DNA from: an uncultured Alistipes sp.
Lineage (GTDB): Bacteria; Bacteroidota; Bacteroidia; Bacteroidales; Rikenellaceae
Assembly: GCA_900769745.1 (NCBI GenBank)
Contig: CAAGHX010000185.1
Location: forward strand, 1 to 7,206
Reading direction: 5' to 3'
Length of the DNA: 7,206 nt
The notes under the pieces are model-generated. The model was not told the origin of the DNA, did no database searches, and saw only the letters and a program-made list of their open reading frames with translations. Each line of letters opens with the position of its first letter. Within the stretch, counting starts at the first letter, position 1. A program made the position numbers and the translations under genes. Positions 6,975 to 7,206 of this stretch are shown in pieces.

Positions 6975-6989
6975 CCTCATCTTATGAGG
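6975..6989. other. Small perfect hairpin, possible terminator
   Basis: CCTCAT-CTT-ATGAGG forms a 6-bp stem with a 3-base loop. On the plus strand it is preceded by AAAA, and on the minus strand it is followed by TTTT, so it resembles a short terminator only in the minus direction. No minus-strand gene is nearby. Its role is unknown. Confidence 0.35.
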
Positions 6990-6992
6990 ACT

Positions 6993-7092
6993 GAATATAT
7001 TCCGTAATAAGGAGCTCAGTCGACGTTGGATAGAATATATTCGATGTATCTTCATAATAAGGTGCAGGCTGTGTATCTTCAGTGGGTGAAGA
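6993..7092. repeat. Cluster of short direct repeats upstream of rnpB
   Basis: Three exact short motifs each occur twice. GAATATATTC, itself palindromic, is at 6993-7002 and 7033-7042. TAATAAGG is at 7005-7012 and 7055-7062. TGTATCTTCA is at 7045-7054 and 7072-7081. The first two keep their order, so the segment reads like a diverged duplication in which the second copy gained about 10 bases including TGTATCTTCA. The last motif copy also forms a hairpin, TCTTCA/TGAAGA (7076-7081 and 7087-7092). No open reading frame of note covers it. It may be rnpB upstream regulatory DNA or a decayed repeat. Confidence 0.5.
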
Positions 7093-7122
7093 GGATAGCC
7101 GCATCAGAGACTAAAAATTTGC

Positions 7123-7206
7123 AAGTGCGCTCTATCGCTGCCTGCCGTATGGCGGGGGGAGGAAAGTCCGAGCAACGCAGAGCGCCGCACGAGTTAACGG
7201 CTCGAC
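7123..7206 (+). ncRNA. rnpB: RNase P RNA, 5' portion; 3' end outside window
   Basis: This is the catalytic RNA of RNase P, which cleaves 5' leaders from tRNA precursors. The diagnostic P4 strand GAGGAAAGTCCG (7159-7170) is followed by AGCAACGCAGAGCG as in Bacteroidales RNase P RNAs. Just before it CTGCC-GTAT-GGCGG (7142-7155) forms the P3 hairpin. CGAG-TTAACGG-CTCG (7190-7204) forms a later stem-loop. The sequence AGTGCGCTCTATCGCTGCC resembles the known 5' ends of related RNAs. The start is approximate. An imperfect -7 box (AAAATTTG, 7114-7121) lies at the boundary, too close to serve with the usual 7-base offset unless the RNA starts a few bases further in. Most of the molecule is missing because the window ends. 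Confidence 0.93.

Noticed and set aside
6829..7122. tRNA, SRP RNA or tmRNA in the recJ-rnpB gap
   Set aside because: No cloverleaf with a TTCGA arm, no SRP GGAAG/AGCA core and no tmRNA ends could be found by reading either strand.

Overview
The window looks like ordinary chromosomal housekeeping DNA from a member of the Bacteroidota, probably Bacteroidales. The support is threefold. Promoter-like -7 boxes of the Bacteroidota type (TAnnTTTG) lie upstream of three transcription units. Purine-rich Shine-Dalgarno sequences are absent in front of the genes. The proteins also read like Bacteroidales orthologues: a type 2 isoleucyl-tRNA synthetase, a divergent Apt, and an AFAQ-type signal peptide on a small beta-barrel protein. 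GC content is intermediate. I cannot fix the genus.

Layout. Positions 1-3090 are transcribed leftward (minus strand). The order along that strand is apt (adenine phosphoribosyltransferase-like) and then, 12 bases later, a small exported outer-membrane beta-barrel protein, closed by a good hairpin-plus-U-tract terminator. After that comes a separate promoter driving ileS, of which the N-terminal 580 codons lie in the window; the gene runs off the left edge. Positions 3091-3267 are a divergent intergenic region with a candidate -7 box for each direction and a 14-base palindrome between them. Positions 3268-6828 are transcribed rightward: lipA (lipoyl synthase), lipB (octanoyltransferase) and recJ (single-strand 5'-3' exonuclease). 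The lipA-lipB gap is 136 bases and the lipB-recJ gap is 14 bases. Positions 6829-7122 contain no convincing gene, but they hold a roughly 100-base imperfect inverted repeat able to form a long branched stem, a second small hairpin, and a cluster of short repeated motifs. From about 7123 the 5' part of the RNase P RNA gene (rnpB) begins and runs off the right edge.

How the genes fit together. LipB and LipA are consecutive steps of de novo protein lipoylation: octanoyl transfer from acyl carrier protein, then sulfur insertion. Apt salvages adenine to AMP, IleRS charges tRNA-Ile, RecJ acts in recombination and repair, and RNase P matures tRNA 5' ends. No mobile element, phage gene, CRISPR array or defence system is visible. 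The most interesting points are the rearranged class I signature (Gly-Ile-His-His instead of His-x-Gly-His) in a type 2 IleRS, a variant that from memory has been linked to very strong mupirocin resistance, and the structured, repeat-bearing non-coding segment between recJ and rnpB. I see no clear evidence of a wholly new biological system.
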